DNA of 64,000 nucleotides from assembly GCA_039026955.1 (NCBI GenBank), contig JBCCLH010000023.1, forward strand, positions 31,235-95,234, written 5' to 3'. The DNA is from Kordia sp039026955. GTDB taxonomy: Bacteria; Bacteroidota; Bacteroidia; Flavobacteriales; Flavobacteriaceae. This document shows, piece by piece, positions 1 to 8,329 of this stretch (positions are counted from its first letter, which is position 1; each line of letters starts with the position of its first letter). A model generated the notes under the pieces. It was not told where the DNA came from. It did not search any database and worked only from the letters and a program-made list of their open reading frames with translations. Both the position numbers and the translations under genes were made by a program.

Positions 1-1
1 A

Positions 2-1111
2 GGCGGAACGTACAATTTGGACAATACGGAAGCCGAATTTGCCAATGGAGAAACCGCAGTTTTAAATGGTGCTGAAAGTTCACGTTACAATGCTTCGATT
101 AACCTAAATTATACATTGTTTGATGGTTTAGGCAGATTGTACAATTACAGACGACTGAAAGAGCAATATCAATTATCCGAATTAGAAGCCCGCGAAACGA
201 TTGAAAATACCTTGCTGCAATTGTTCTCCGTGTATTATTCGGTGGCACAACTTTCTGAAAATACGGATGCGATTAAGGAAACGTTTAAAATTTCAAAAGA
301 TCGTTTGACGCGTTCAGAATACCAATTTGAATACGGTCAAAACACCAAATTAGATGTCTTGAATGCAGAAGTGGATATCAATAATGACAGCATCAGTATT
401 GTCAATACGGAACAACAACTTATTAACGCCAAGCGTGATTTGAATGTGATTTTGGGAAATAAATTGGTGCAGAATTTTGATGTGGATACGACGATTTCAT
501 TTTTATTTCAGCTTGATAAAGACGATTTATGGACCAAAACACAGGCGAACAATGTTTCTTTATTACAAGCTGACAAGAATATCAACATTAGTGCGTTGGA
601 TATTAAATCAAATCGTTCGCAGTATTTACCAACGGTTGGTTTGACAGGAAGTTACGGTTGGAATCGAAATAACAACAATGCCGCAGCGTTCGTCGCCGTT
701 TCTACCAATGTGGGACTTTCAGGCGGATTGACCTTAACGTGGAATTTGTTTGATGGTGGAAATACGATTACGCGTGTGCAAAATGCAAAGATTGCTCTAG
801 AAAATCAGCAATTGCAAAAAGAACAGGTTTTAATCGATTTGGAGCGTAATTTTAACAATGCGTGGGACGATTACAAGAACAAAGTTTTAATCTACGAATT
901 GCAGCAAGAAAACATCAAAACGGCACAAAATAACTTTAATCGTACCCAAGAAAAGTTCAAATTAGGACAAGTCAACTCGATTGAATTCCGACAAGCACAG
1001 TTAAACTTATTAAATGCCGAACTCAGCCGAAACCAAGCCAAATACAATGCAAAATTGGCAGAATTGGTCGTGTTGCAGTTGAGTGGGGATTTGTTGAATG
1101 TGAAGTTTTGA
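2..1111 (+). CDS. TolC-family outer membrane efflux protein, 5' end outside the window
   Basis: The 3' portion of a TolC-like outer membrane factor, the trimeric channel that lets an inner-membrane exporter discharge outside the cell. The frame is open to the left edge, so the real start lies upstream and the TTG at 17 is internal. About 369 residues are visible. They show two outer-membrane efflux (OEP) repeats of long amphipathic helices rich in Asn, Gln and Leu, with strand segments such as NLNYTLFDG and LTLTWNLFDGG, the usual TolC beta-strand plus Phe-Asp-Gly signature. It ends in the expected helical hairpin (KFKLGQVNSIEFRQAQ). Its exporter partners are presumably off-window. A lanthipeptide precursor follows 870 bp downstream, so a role in peptide export is possible but unproven. 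Confidence 0.9.
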   Translation, partial: GGTYNLDNTEAEFANGETAVLNGAESSRYNASINLNYTLFDGLGRLYNYRRLKEQYQLSELEARETIENTLLQLFSVYYSVAQLSENTDAIKETFKISKDRLTRSEYQFEYGQNTKLDVLNAEVDINNDSISIVNTEQQLINAKRDLNVILGNKLVQNFDVDTTISFLFQLDKDDLWTKTQANNVSLLQADKNINISALDIKSNRSQYLPTVGLTGSYGWNRNNNNAAAFVAVSTNVGLSGGLTLTWNLFDGGNTITRVQNAKIALENQQLQKEQVLIDLERNFNNAWDDYKNKVLIYELQQENIKTAQNNFNRTQEKFKLGQVNSIEFRQAQLNLLNAELSRNQAKYNAKLAELVVLQLSGDLLNVKF

Positions 1112-1195
1112 TGTTGGGTTTTGGGTATTGGGTCTTGGTTCAATTACTTTTCATTTAAAATTTTGAGTTCTTCACATTGCATTCAGCTTCAATTG

Positions 1196-1447
1196 TTGTG
1201 GGTTGGTCGCTGCGCTCCGTTGTCGGTTATTATCTAATGATATTTGTTGTTTCAGAGTCTAAACTTATAAACCGATAAACTTTTTAACTTTTTATTTGTT
1301 TATTTGTGGATTCGTTAATTTGTTTTTTGTTATTTCATTAGTTTGATACGTCTTTGCGAGGAGGAAACGACGTGGCAATCTGTTTCTTGACTACACTAAA
1401 TTCACTTTGAAAAAATCCTAAATCCTGATTCTAGCATCTTGATTCTT
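1196..1447. repeat. 252-bp direct repeat, copy 1
   Basis: Begins TTGTGGGTTGGTCGCTGCGC and ends at GCATCTTGATTCTT. It matches copy 2 at 1597-1849 at a 401-402 bp offset, with scattered substitutions. The best conserved part is the last 55 bp, which looks identical between copies and contains ACTACACTAAATTCACTTTG. A CGTCTTTGCGAG dispersed motif is embedded in each copy. Confidence 0.85.
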
Positions 1448-1596
1448 GCGTCATTCTGAGCTTGACTCAGAATCTCACTAGCGTTTATCTTTTTGTCAAT
1501 TCGTTCATTTGTTATTTTGTTTATTTGAAACGTCTTTGCGAGGAGTTTACCACGTGGCAATCTGTTTCTTGGTCTTGTCTTTTGACTTGTTGTCAG

Positions 1597-1849
1597 TTGT
1601 GGGTTGGTCGCTGCGCTCCGTTGTGGGTTGTTATCCTGTGATATTTGTTGTTTCAAAGTCTAAACTCATAAACCAATAAACTTTTCAACTTTTTATTTGT
1701 TTATTTGTAGATTCGTCAATTTGTTTTTTGTTATTTCATTAGTTTGAATCGTCTTTGCGAGAAGCATAGCGACGCGGCAATCTGTTTCTTGACTACACTA
1801 AATTCACTTTGAAAAAATCCTAAATCCTGATTCTAGCATCTTGATTCTT
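1597..1849. repeat. 252-bp direct repeat, copy 2
   Basis: Second copy of the repeat at 1196-1447. The embedded CGTCTTTGCGAG motif has diverged to the AGAAGCATAGCGACGCGGC form, whereas copy 1 carries AGGAGGAAACGACGTGGC. This suggests the flanks duplicated together while the inner motif changed or was replaced. Confidence 0.85.
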
Positions 1850-1980
1850 ACTCCATTCAAAAACAGCTTCCCATTCATTAGAAATAAACTCATTACTTTC
1901 AGAAAGTTGTGTCGTTTTTTGTCATAGTGAGACTTTATTTTAGTGGAAAATTATTCATTAAAATCTAAAAATTATTTATT

Positions 1981-2178
1981 ATGAAAAAAAACAAATTTCA
2001 CAACAAATTGACATTGAATAAAAATGTAATTTCAAAAATGAGCGAGAATCGTATTGTAGGAGCAGGACCAACTTGGTGGGTTACTTGTGCTGAAGATTGT
2101 ATTACACTAAATGCCAAAAATTTTCCTTGTCAACAACCAATTTATACTGAATTTTGTGCGCCTTCAGAAGGATGCTAA
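1981..2178 (+). CDS. Class I lanthipeptide-type precursor peptide
   Basis: A 65-residue precursor resembling Bacteroidota class I lanthipeptides. The leader is basic and carries LTLNKNVISKM (residues 10-20), matching the LxLNKxxIsxL leader signature of that family. It is followed by ENRIVGAG, a GA/GG-like processing site near residues 27-29. The C-terminal core (about 30-65) has five Cys (36, 40, 50, 59, 65) and five Ser/Thr (31, 35, 42, 56, 62), so up to five Ser/Thr-Cys thioether rings are conceivable. Known of the family: a LanB-type dehydratase and LanC-type cyclase install the rings. Neither is visible in this window; they may be to the left beyond the TolC gene or elsewhere. A good terminator follows directly. 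Start chosen at the only ATG before the leader motif. Confidence 0.75.
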   Translation: MKKNKFHNKLTLNKNVISKMSENRIVGAGPTWWVTCAEDCITLNAKNFPCQQPIYTEFCAPSEGC

Positions 2179-2252
2179 TTTAGGAAAATCAACTACAACT
2201 TAGTGTAATGTGAAATTACCAAGCACATTCGCAATGCGTTGTATTAAAAAGG

Positions 2253-2282
2253 AAAGAGTTACTGTAAAAAGTAGCTCTTTTT
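2253..2282 (+). terminator. Rho-independent terminator of the lanthipeptide gene
   Basis: Arms AAAGAGTTAC (2253-2262) and GTAGCTCTTT (2271-2280) pair completely in RNA with one U-G wobble around an 8-nt loop, then run into T residues. The hairpin separates the peptide gene from the sensor kinase gene, so the two are probably transcribed separately. Confidence 0.75.
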
Positions 2283-2320
2283 ATAATACATTCAGTTTTT
2301 CTTTCCCTACCAAAATCACG

Positions 2321-2328
2321 TACTTTTG
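2321..2328 (+). promoter_or_regulatory. Bacteroidota-type -7 element before the sensor kinase
   Basis: TACTTTTG matches TAnnTTTG exactly and lies 26 bp before the ATG at 2355, leaving a short leader. No clear -33 TTTG is seen at the expected spacing. Confidence 0.5.
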
Positions 2329-2354
2329 TATCCAAAGTTATTTACTCCATATTT

Positions 2355-5288
2355 ATGAAGTCTCATAAATTATTTTTTGTCTGTAGTATTCTTTTTTGTT
2401 TGCGATTATATGCACAACAACCTGTGATTCTCAATTTGAAAGAGGATATCAATTTGCCTGACACTGAATTTTATGGTATTGTAGAAGATAAGAAAGGTTT
2501 TATTTGGCTCGCCGCGAGCAAAGGATTGTTTCGATATGATGGAAAGGATTTTATAAAGTTTGAAAACGACACAAAAAAAGGACGCAGTGTGTTCGATTTA
2601 TCCTTGGATGCGCAAAACCGATTGTGGTGTGTCAATATTGCAGCACAATTATTTTACGCAGAGAATGACCAACTATACACGCATGCAGATTTAGGAGAAT
2701 TAGTCAATTTCACCCTTATCGATATTACCATCTTTAAAGAGCAGATTTATGCCTTTTCAATGAACAAAATTACAAAGGTAGACAGACAAACTGGTGCGCT
2801 TGAAACCATTTTTTCTTCCAACAAACGCATTGGAACACCGTATGTAACGGATGAAAAATTAATCTTTAACGCTGGAGAAACTATTTTTCAAATTCAAAAT
2901 GCAAGAGTTACCAAAGTCCTTTCGGATGAAAAACTACAAGTACAATATCCTGAGGAGACCAAAAAAGGATCTTTACTAGAAGATGCGTCTAAAAGTTTGT
3001 ATTGCTTTAAGTTTTGGGAAACAAAAGGCTATAGACTTTTTGTAAAACATGAAGGTCAGCAAGCATTTCAAGAGGTTTCACTGCCAGAAGACTTGCAAGG
3101 AAAAGTAATGATTAGGTTTGTAAAAATAAATGATCAGTTTTGGTTTTGTACGGACAAAGGTGTGTATGTATATGAAATTTATGATCATACTTGGATGTTG
3201 AAAAATAAGTACCATACCTCATATTTTATAACGGATGTATTAGTTGATGCCCAGAAAAACATATGGTTTACCACATTGAAAAATGGTCTTTTTTTGATGC
3301 CCAATCTCGCACTGCAACGAAAATCTTTTGGACATACACAATACCACATATCTGCCATTAAGAAAATGGACAAGCATCATATGTTGATTGGCACAAATTT
3401 GGGAGCCATTTTAAAATATAATGTTACAGATGAATCTTATACAATACTACGCGAAGCTACAGGACAACGAATTCACTTTATTTCAGAACGATTGTTTGAT
3501 GATTCGTTTTTATTTGTTGAAAACTATCAAATAATTCGACTCAAAAATGACACGATACAACCATGCGAAGGCGGTATTTTTTCTGGGATAAAGTATATAG
3601 CAAACTACAAAGATTCGTTACTGACTGCAAATTATGATTCCAGTAGATTGTTATATCAACATAAAACATCGTATCAAGCGCACTCTTTATTAGACAGTAA
3701 CAGAGCTAATATCATCTACCATGATACTATTCGTAATACAATTTATATGGGCGCTATTGATGATTTTAAATTGATCACTGCCAAAGGTGACAAGAAAAAA
3801 ATACAGTACAATAACGCCTCTCTTTTTATCACAGCATTGGCACAAACGAGTGACGGCAGTATTTGGGTCGGTACGTCAAAATATGGAATTTTAAAAGTAC
3901 GTCATGACAAAATTGTACAGACAGTCGCGGTTGCAGACGGTTTGCTTTCTAATGATATCAATATATTAAAAGCCGATGGCATACATCTTTGGATTTCGAC
4001 TGACAAAGGAATTCAGCAATACAATACGGTTGACAATACTGTAAAATCAATCACCGCTTCTGACGGATTGACTTCCAATACCATCTCAGGACTGGAAATT
4101 ATCGAGGAAACCGTGTATGTCGCAACCGATCAAGATGTGTTTTCATTTGACAAACAGCGTATTTTTAAAAGTGAAATCACACCTCAAATTTATTTTAAAA
4201 AAGTTGAAAAGCTGAATGAAGAAGTCCCTGTAAAAGATAGCTACACGCTTCCCTATTCAGATAATAAAATCAATTTTGAGTTTCACTCCAACGGTTTTAA
4301 ATCTTCAGAAAACATACGATATGAGTACAAAATTGAAAAGTCAACTCCTTCCGATTGGCAAGCGGTCAATTTAGGAAACTACACTGTTGCGTTTACGAGT
4401 CTTTCTTCGGGCGAATATCAATTTTATGTGAGAGCTATTGATCTAAAATCAAATAACATTTCAAACATTTTGAGTGCCAATATCACCGTGCGTGCACCTT
4501 TTTGGTTGCAGACTTGGTTTTTGGTCGGATGTATCGGAGGAATCATCGCAATGACCTATCTATTTACACAATACAAAGCGCGAAAAAAGTCTAAAAAACA
4601 AGCAAGTGCTTTTGAAAAGTTGGAACAGGAAAAGTTGCTAATTGCCGCAAATTTAGAAAGTTTGCGTTCACAAATGAATCCGCATTTTATCTTTAATGCC
4701 TTGACAGCCATACAAGATTATATTGAATTGAATGATAAAAAAATGGCAAGTGAGTATTTGGTTAAATTTTCTCGATTGATTCGAATCTATTTAGAGCAAA
4801 GCCAACAAGAACATATTTTACTCAAAGAAGAAATTGAAGCGCTGCACATTTATTTAGAGCTTGAAAAAGAACGTTTTGAAGACGATTTACATATTGACTT
4901 TCAAGTAGATGACACCTTACTCACCAAAAATTATATATTTCCATCGCTGTTTTTGCAGCCGTATGTTGAGAATGCCATTAAACACGGATTGTTACATAAA
5001 AAAGCTGGAACTAAAAAACTCATCCTTATATTTAGAGATGCCGAAGCGCAGTTGCAGATTACCATAGAAGACAACGGTATTGGCATACAAAAAGCATTGG
5101 AATTGAAAAGAACGAGAACAGCACATAAATCATTTGCCAACAGTGCCAATCAAACACGCTTGCAATTGATCAATCAAAATAGAGCACAAAAAATTAAAGT
5201 AGATATACACAATTTGGAAACTGCTAACATTCCATCAGGAACACGTGTTATTATTACGATTCCTAAAGAACATATGCGATTAACTTGA
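2355..5288 (+). CDS. Sensor histidine kinase: beta-propeller/Y_Y_Y sensor with LytS-type kinase
   Basis: A membrane sensor kinase of 977 residues. Signal peptide (about 1-20, ending LYAQQ), then a large periplasmic region of two-component-regulator propeller repeats (GLFRYDGKDF, GSIWVGTSKYGILK, HLWISTDKGIQQY), a Y_Y_Y-like beta domain (about 630-710), one membrane helix (about 716-740), a short linker, then a LytS/YehU-type kinase domain. The phosphoacceptor His is H777 in QMNPHFIFNAL; the ATP-binding N box is VENAIKHG near 872 and the G box is DNGIGI. Unlike the classic hybrid SusR-like regulators, the receiver is on a separate protein encoded 26 bp downstream, so the two form one operon. 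The ligand is unknown. Adjacency to a lanthipeptide gene leaves open that it senses a peptide, but propeller sensors often respond to glycans. Confidence 0.92.
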   Translation: MKSHKLFFVCSILFCLRLYAQQPVILNLKEDINLPDTEFYGIVEDKKGFIWLAASKGLFRYDGKDFIKFENDTKKGRSVFDLSLDAQNRLWCVNIAAQLFYAENDQLYTHADLGELVNFTLIDITIFKEQIYAFSMNKITKVDRQTGALETIFSSNKRIGTPYVTDEKLIFNAGETIFQIQNARVTKVLSDEKLQVQYPEETKKGSLLEDASKSLYCFKFWETKGYRLFVKHEGQQAFQEVSLPEDLQGKVMIRFVKINDQFWFCTDKGVYVYEIYDHTWMLKNKYHTSYFITDVLVDAQKNIWFTTLKNGLFLMPNLALQRKSFGHTQYHISAIKKMDKHHMLIGTNLGAILKYNVTDESYTILREATGQRIHFISERLFDDSFLFVENYQIIRLKNDTIQPCEGGIFSGIKYIANYKDSLLTANYDSSRLLYQHKTSYQAHSLLDSNRANIIYHDTIRNTIYMGAIDDFKLITAKGDKKKIQYNNASLFITALAQTSDGSIWVGTSKYGILKVRHDKIVQTVAVADGLLSNDINILKADGIHLWISTDKGIQQYNTVDNTVKSITASDGLTSNTISGLEIIEETVYVATDQDVFSFDKQRIFKSEITPQIYFKKVEKLNEEVPVKDSYTLPYSDNKINFEFHSNGFKSSENIRYEYKIEKSTPSDWQAVNLGNYTVAFTSLSSGEYQFYVRAIDLKSNNISNILSANITVRAPFWLQTWFLVGCIGGIIAMTYLFTQYKARKKSKKQASAFEKLEQEKLLIAANLESLRSQMNPHFIFNALTAIQDYIELNDKKMASEYLVKFSRLIRIYLEQSQQEHILLKEEIEALHIYLELEKERFEDDLHIDFQVDDTLLTKNYIFPSLFLQPYVENAIKHGLLHKKAGTKKLILIFRDAEAQLQITIEDNGIGIQKALELKRTRTAHKSFANSANQTRLQLINQNRAQKIKVDIHNLETANIPSGTRVIITIPKEHMRLT

Positions 5289-5314
5289 TAGAATAGCGTT
5301 AAAAAAATAAATCC

Positions 5315-6067
5315 ATGAAAGTAGTAATTATAGATGATGAACAAAAAGCGAGACGCGTTTTAGAAAGTATAGTCACTGAATTATTTCCACAATTCACGCA
5401 AGTAGCACAAGCGTCTAATTTGATGGATGGTGTAAAAATGATACAAACACTACAACCGCAAATCGTTTTTTTGGATATTGAAATGCCAGAACATTCTGGT
5501 TTGGAGCTTTTTAAATTCATCGATATCAATTCCTGCACATTTCAACTCATTTTTGTCACGGCGTACAACAAATATGCAATTGATGCTTTTAAACTTTCTG
5601 CACTTGATTATCTCTTAAAACCTGTATCGCGTATTGAGCTGAAAAATACTGTACAACGCGCGCTAAAAAACATAGAAAAGCAAGAACAGCAACTCAATTT
5701 AGACACGCTGAAAAAAATCTTTAAAAAAATTTCAGTCAAAAAAATAAAAATTGACGTTCCAGGAGGAATTCGCTTTGTCAATTATGAAGATATCTTGTAC
5801 TTTGAAGCAGATGGCATGTATACCAAAATACATATTCGAAATCATACCAGCGAAATCATGAGCAAACCACTCAAATATTTCGAAGAACAGTTTAAAGACA
5901 ATTTGATGTTTTTTAGAATCCACCGATCGTATCTAGTCAATATGGAACACATCCAAAAGCTGATCAGAAATGATGGTTTTTACATTGTATTGGATACCAA
6001 CATTACGCTCCCTGTAACCAAAAGCAGGCAACAAGATTTTTTGACTATTGTGGAAGATATTTATTAA
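5315..6067 (+). CDS. LytTR-family response regulator
   Basis: Cytoplasmic transcription factor, 250 residues, partner of the preceding kinase. The receiver domain (1-125) has the acidic pair D7/D8, phosphoacceptor D54 in FLDIEMPEHSG, T82 and K102 (LLKP). A LytTR DNA-binding domain (about 145-250) carries the typical LYFEADGMYTKIHI and FFRIHRSYLVN strands. LytTR proteins usually bind pairs of short direct repeats, but none obvious was found nearby. The 26-bp spacing to the kinase implies co-transcription. Convergent with the TetR gene 20 bp away, without a clear terminator between them. Confidence 0.93.
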   Translation: MKVVIIDDEQKARRVLESIVTELFPQFTQVAQASNLMDGVKMIQTLQPQIVFLDIEMPEHSGLELFKFIDINSCTFQLIFVTAYNKYAIDAFKLSALDYLLKPVSRIELKNTVQRALKNIEKQEQQLNLDTLKKIFKKISVKKIKIDVPGGIRFVNYEDILYFEADGMYTKIHIRNHTSEIMSKPLKYFEEQFKDNLMFFRIHRSYLVNMEHIQKLIRNDGFYIVLDTNITLPVTKSRQQDFLTIVEDIY

Positions 6068-6086
6068 CGGATTGGTTTTTGTACAC

Positions 6087-6713
6087 TTATAATCCAAAAT
6101 CAGCAAGTAACTCCTCAAAGTTTTCTTTTCCTTTTTCGGTTAAATAAGGGTAAAAATGTGTGAGTAAAAGTCGCGCATACTTTTTAATACGCAACTGTGG
6201 ATTTTCCTCATACACCTGCGACGACGATACCCAATAATCACTAAACACACGTATTTGCGCAATCAAATAGTCATATTCTTGCGCATATGCTTCTTTTCGC
6301 ATGATATCTTCTGCAATCATCTTTGTAATTTTTTCCTCATACATTGTAAAACGCAATTGCTCAATCGCTTTAATTTGCGTATGTAATTCTTCATTTTCTC
6401 TCATGATGAGATTAAAATCAATCATAAAAAATCGAAAATCATAGATAATCTCAAAACCTGTAAGTGTACTTATAAACAAACTTTTCAAGGTATTTTCTTC
6501 GGTGCTGATGTCTTGATTTAATTGAATCGCACTTGCTAAAATTTGATCGTGCAAACTGGTTAAAAGCGCATTTTTATCTTTAAAATGATAAATGAGATTG
6601 CTATGACTAATGCCTACTTCTCTTGAAATTTCTCGTATGGAAACATGGGCTACGCCCTTTTCATTAAAGAGTTTTTTGGCTTCTGCTAAAATTTTTGATT
6701 TAATATTTTTCAT
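6087..6713 (-). CDS. TetR/AcrR-family transcriptional regulator
   Basis: 208 residues. The N-terminal TetR DNA-binding domain is clear: AKKLFNEKGVAHVSIREI, then the recognition helix in GISHSNLIYHFKDKNALL (about 30-50). The C-terminal ligand domain is helical and not assignable to a ligand. It is divergent from the methyltransferase-like pair, with 71 bp between the starts; that spacer contains a perfect inverted repeat overlapping a promoter element. The simplest reading is autoregulation plus control of the neighbouring pair. The ligand may be a lipophilic compound given the membrane-bound targets, but that is inference. Confidence 0.9.
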   Translation of the reverse strand: MKNIKSKILAEAKKLFNEKGVAHVSIREISREVGISHSNLIYHFKDKNALLTSLHDQILASAIQLNQDISTEENTLKSLFISTLTGFEIIYDFRFFMIDFNLIMRENEELHTQIKAIEQLRFTMYEEKITKMIAEDIMRKEAYAQEYDYLIAQIRVFSDYWVSSSQVYEENPQLRIKKYARLLLTHFYPYLTEKGKENFEELLADFGL

Positions 6714-6716
6714 AAA

Positions 6717-6756
6717 TTAGTCCAGTTGGTCAAATTTTTTAGTACATTTGGACTAA
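6717..6756 (+). promoter_or_regulatory. Putative TetR operator overlapping a -7 promoter element
   Basis: TTAGTCCA (6717-6724) and TGGACTAA (6749-6756) form a perfect 8-bp inverted repeat separated by 24 bp. The right arm overlaps TACATTTG (6743-6750), an exact TAnnTTTG -7 element for the + strand gene at 6785; the left arm abuts the TetR start codon. TetR dimers bind such palindromes, so bound protein would block the promoter. Confidence 0.55.
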
Positions 6757-6784
6757 AAGTAATATTTTTTAAGCAAATCAACGT

Positions 6785-7474
6785 ATGAAACGAAAACAAA
6801 TTACACAAATCATAAATACAAATTGGTGTCCTACATTCATCAAAAAAATGATTGCTGAATTTTTAAGTTGGTTTGTGTTACAAACAAATGCCACCAAACC
6901 TTTTATTCCTGTTATTGAAGACATTTTAGAGAAAACGCAAACGAAGAAAATAATTAATATTGAATTCAATCTTGGTGCAGGAATTGAAACGGTACAACCA
7001 TTTTTAAAAGACGATATTACAGTCGATTCCATTCGTATTTCAGAATTTCATACGAACAAAAACGGATTGTATCTTTTTATAAATTCGTTCCACCAATTGC
7101 ACGCTTCAAAAGCCAAAGAAGTATTGCAAAAAATTGCAGACAGTGGAAATCCTGTTGTTATTGTAGAGGGAAACAACGATAGTTTATGGCAAATTGTAGG
7201 CATGACCGTGTTTGTACCGCTCACCGTTTTATTAACAGCTTTCTTTGTAAAACCATTCCGAATGGTACGCATACTTTTTACGTACATCATACCAATTTTA
7301 CCCATCATCATTGTGATTGACGGATGCATTGCACTCTTAAAACTATACAATCCTAGTGATTTACTAACGCTAACATCATCGGTAACTACAAAAAACTACG
7401 ATTGGAAAGCAGGAAAAAATGACAACGGAAGAGGCGGAAAAATAATGTATTTAACCGGTAGAAAATTATCATAA
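6785..7474 (+). CDS. Methyltransferase-like membrane protein with degenerate SAM motif
   Basis: 229 residues, of uncertain function. It aligns along its length with the next gene: an N-terminal region containing WCPTFIKKMIAEFL, a Rossmann-like middle, and a shared C-terminal hydrophobic block (LTAFFVKPFRMVRILFTY, then IIPILPIIIVIDG) that forms two likely membrane segments. Where the neighbour has a glycine-rich SAM-binding motif, this copy reads IINIEFNLGAG, and the acidic ribose-binding position (DYY in the neighbour) is not retained. So it may be a catalytically dead partner or may bind something else. The stop is 1 bp before the next start, indicating translational coupling. Controlled by the promoter next to the TetR gene. 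Confidence 0.75.
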   Translation: MKRKQITQIINTNWCPTFIKKMIAEFLSWFVLQTNATKPFIPVIEDILEKTQTKKIINIEFNLGAGIETVQPFLKDDITVDSIRISEFHTNKNGLYLFINSFHQLHASKAKEVLQKIADSGNPVVIVEGNNDSLWQIVGMTVFVPLTVLLTAFFVKPFRMVRILFTYIIPILPIIIVIDGCIALLKLYNPSDLLTLTSSVTTKNYDWKAGKNDNGRGGKIMYLTGRKLS

Positions 7475-7475
7475 T

Positions 7476-8264
7476 ATGAAACGTATCCACGTATTTGAAT
7501 TTGAAGATTTGCAATGGTTTCCAGATTTTTTAAGAAACTACATGACCGATTTTTTACAGTTTGTGTCAAACAAAGCAAAGATATATCTGCCTGTTGTAGA
7601 TATATTGGTTGAAAAATTAAAAGTGACGAATACAACAAGCATAGTAGATTTAGCCTCAGGTGGCGGTGGTGGGTTGTTATGGTTAAATACTGAACTTTTA
7701 AAACAAATTCCTGAACTCACTATCACCTTAACCGATTATTACCCAAACGTACATGCATTTAAACATGCAATAGCACAAGCTAAAAACTTTAATTATATTC
7801 CCAAAAGCATAGATGCTAGAGATGTACCTGAACATGTAAAAGGATTTCGCACACAGTTTTTATCATTTCATCATTTTAAGCCAAAAGAGGCACAAAAAAT
7901 ACTTCAAAACACTGTAGATGCAAATACAGGTATTGCCATTTTTGAAGTTCAGGATAGGACTATGGCTAGTTTTATCGGAATGTTACTTTCGCCTATAAAC
8001 GTATTTTTGACGACTCCTTTTATCAAGCCTTTTAAATTCGGTAGACTATTTTTCACCTATCTATTTCCAATTATTCCAATAGTCGTGCTATGGGATGGAG
8101 TTATTTCCTGCTTACGAACGTATTCAGTGCCAGAAATGAAAGAGTTGGTCAATAAATTGGCCAATAAAGAGCAATTTGATTGGAGCATTGGCGTTAAAAA
8201 ACAAAAAATGTACAAGGTTTTATTCTTAATTGGTACACCAAAAAGTAGCAACAAACAGACTTGA
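7476..8264 (+). CDS. SAM-dependent methyltransferase-like protein with C-terminal membrane segments
   Basis: 262 residues. Motif I of class I methyltransferases is intact (IVDLASGGGGG, residues 56-66) and an acidic residue follows at the end of strand 2 (LTDYYPN, D87). A HHF motif (SFHHFKPKEA) occupies the position of motif IV. The C-terminal part has two hydrophobic stretches (about 165-190 and 195-215) with the conserved FIKPFKFGRLFFTY linker shared with the upstream paralogue. This suggests a membrane-anchored enzyme acting on a lipid or quinone-like substrate; the substrate is unknown. The tandem arrangement after a TetR-controlled promoter suggests the two products work together. Confidence 0.8.
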   Translation: MKRIHVFEFEDLQWFPDFLRNYMTDFLQFVSNKAKIYLPVVDILVEKLKVTNTTSIVDLASGGGGGLLWLNTELLKQIPELTITLTDYYPNVHAFKHAIAQAKNFNYIPKSIDARDVPEHVKGFRTQFLSFHHFKPKEAQKILQNTVDANTGIAIFEVQDRTMASFIGMLLSPINVFLTTPFIKPFKFGRLFFTYLFPIIPIVVLWDGVISCLRTYSVPEMKELVNKLANKEQFDWSIGVKKQKMYKVLFLIGTPKSSNKQT

Positions 8265-8329
8265 ATTTAGCAAAATAATCCAAAATTCAGCATTCAACAG
8301 TTAAAATACTAAAGCGTATACACTGAGCC

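Larger units (their letters stand above)
1112..1980. other. Gene-free spacer filled with degenerate repeats
   Basis: No convincing gene in 869 bp. The stretch holds two copies of a 252-bp repeat (listed separately), three occurrences of a motif beginning CGTCTTTGCGAG and ending GGCAATCTGTTTCTT (near 1348, 1530 and 1749), and one short hairpin reading TCATTCTGAGCTTGACTCAG near 1451. The last two motif types recur elsewhere in the window. The T-rich character and repeated Tgttatttc/Tttatttg runs fit decayed intergenic sequence. The promoter of the small peptide gene at 1981 must lie at the right end, but I see no clear TAnnTTTG element there. Confidence 0.7.
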
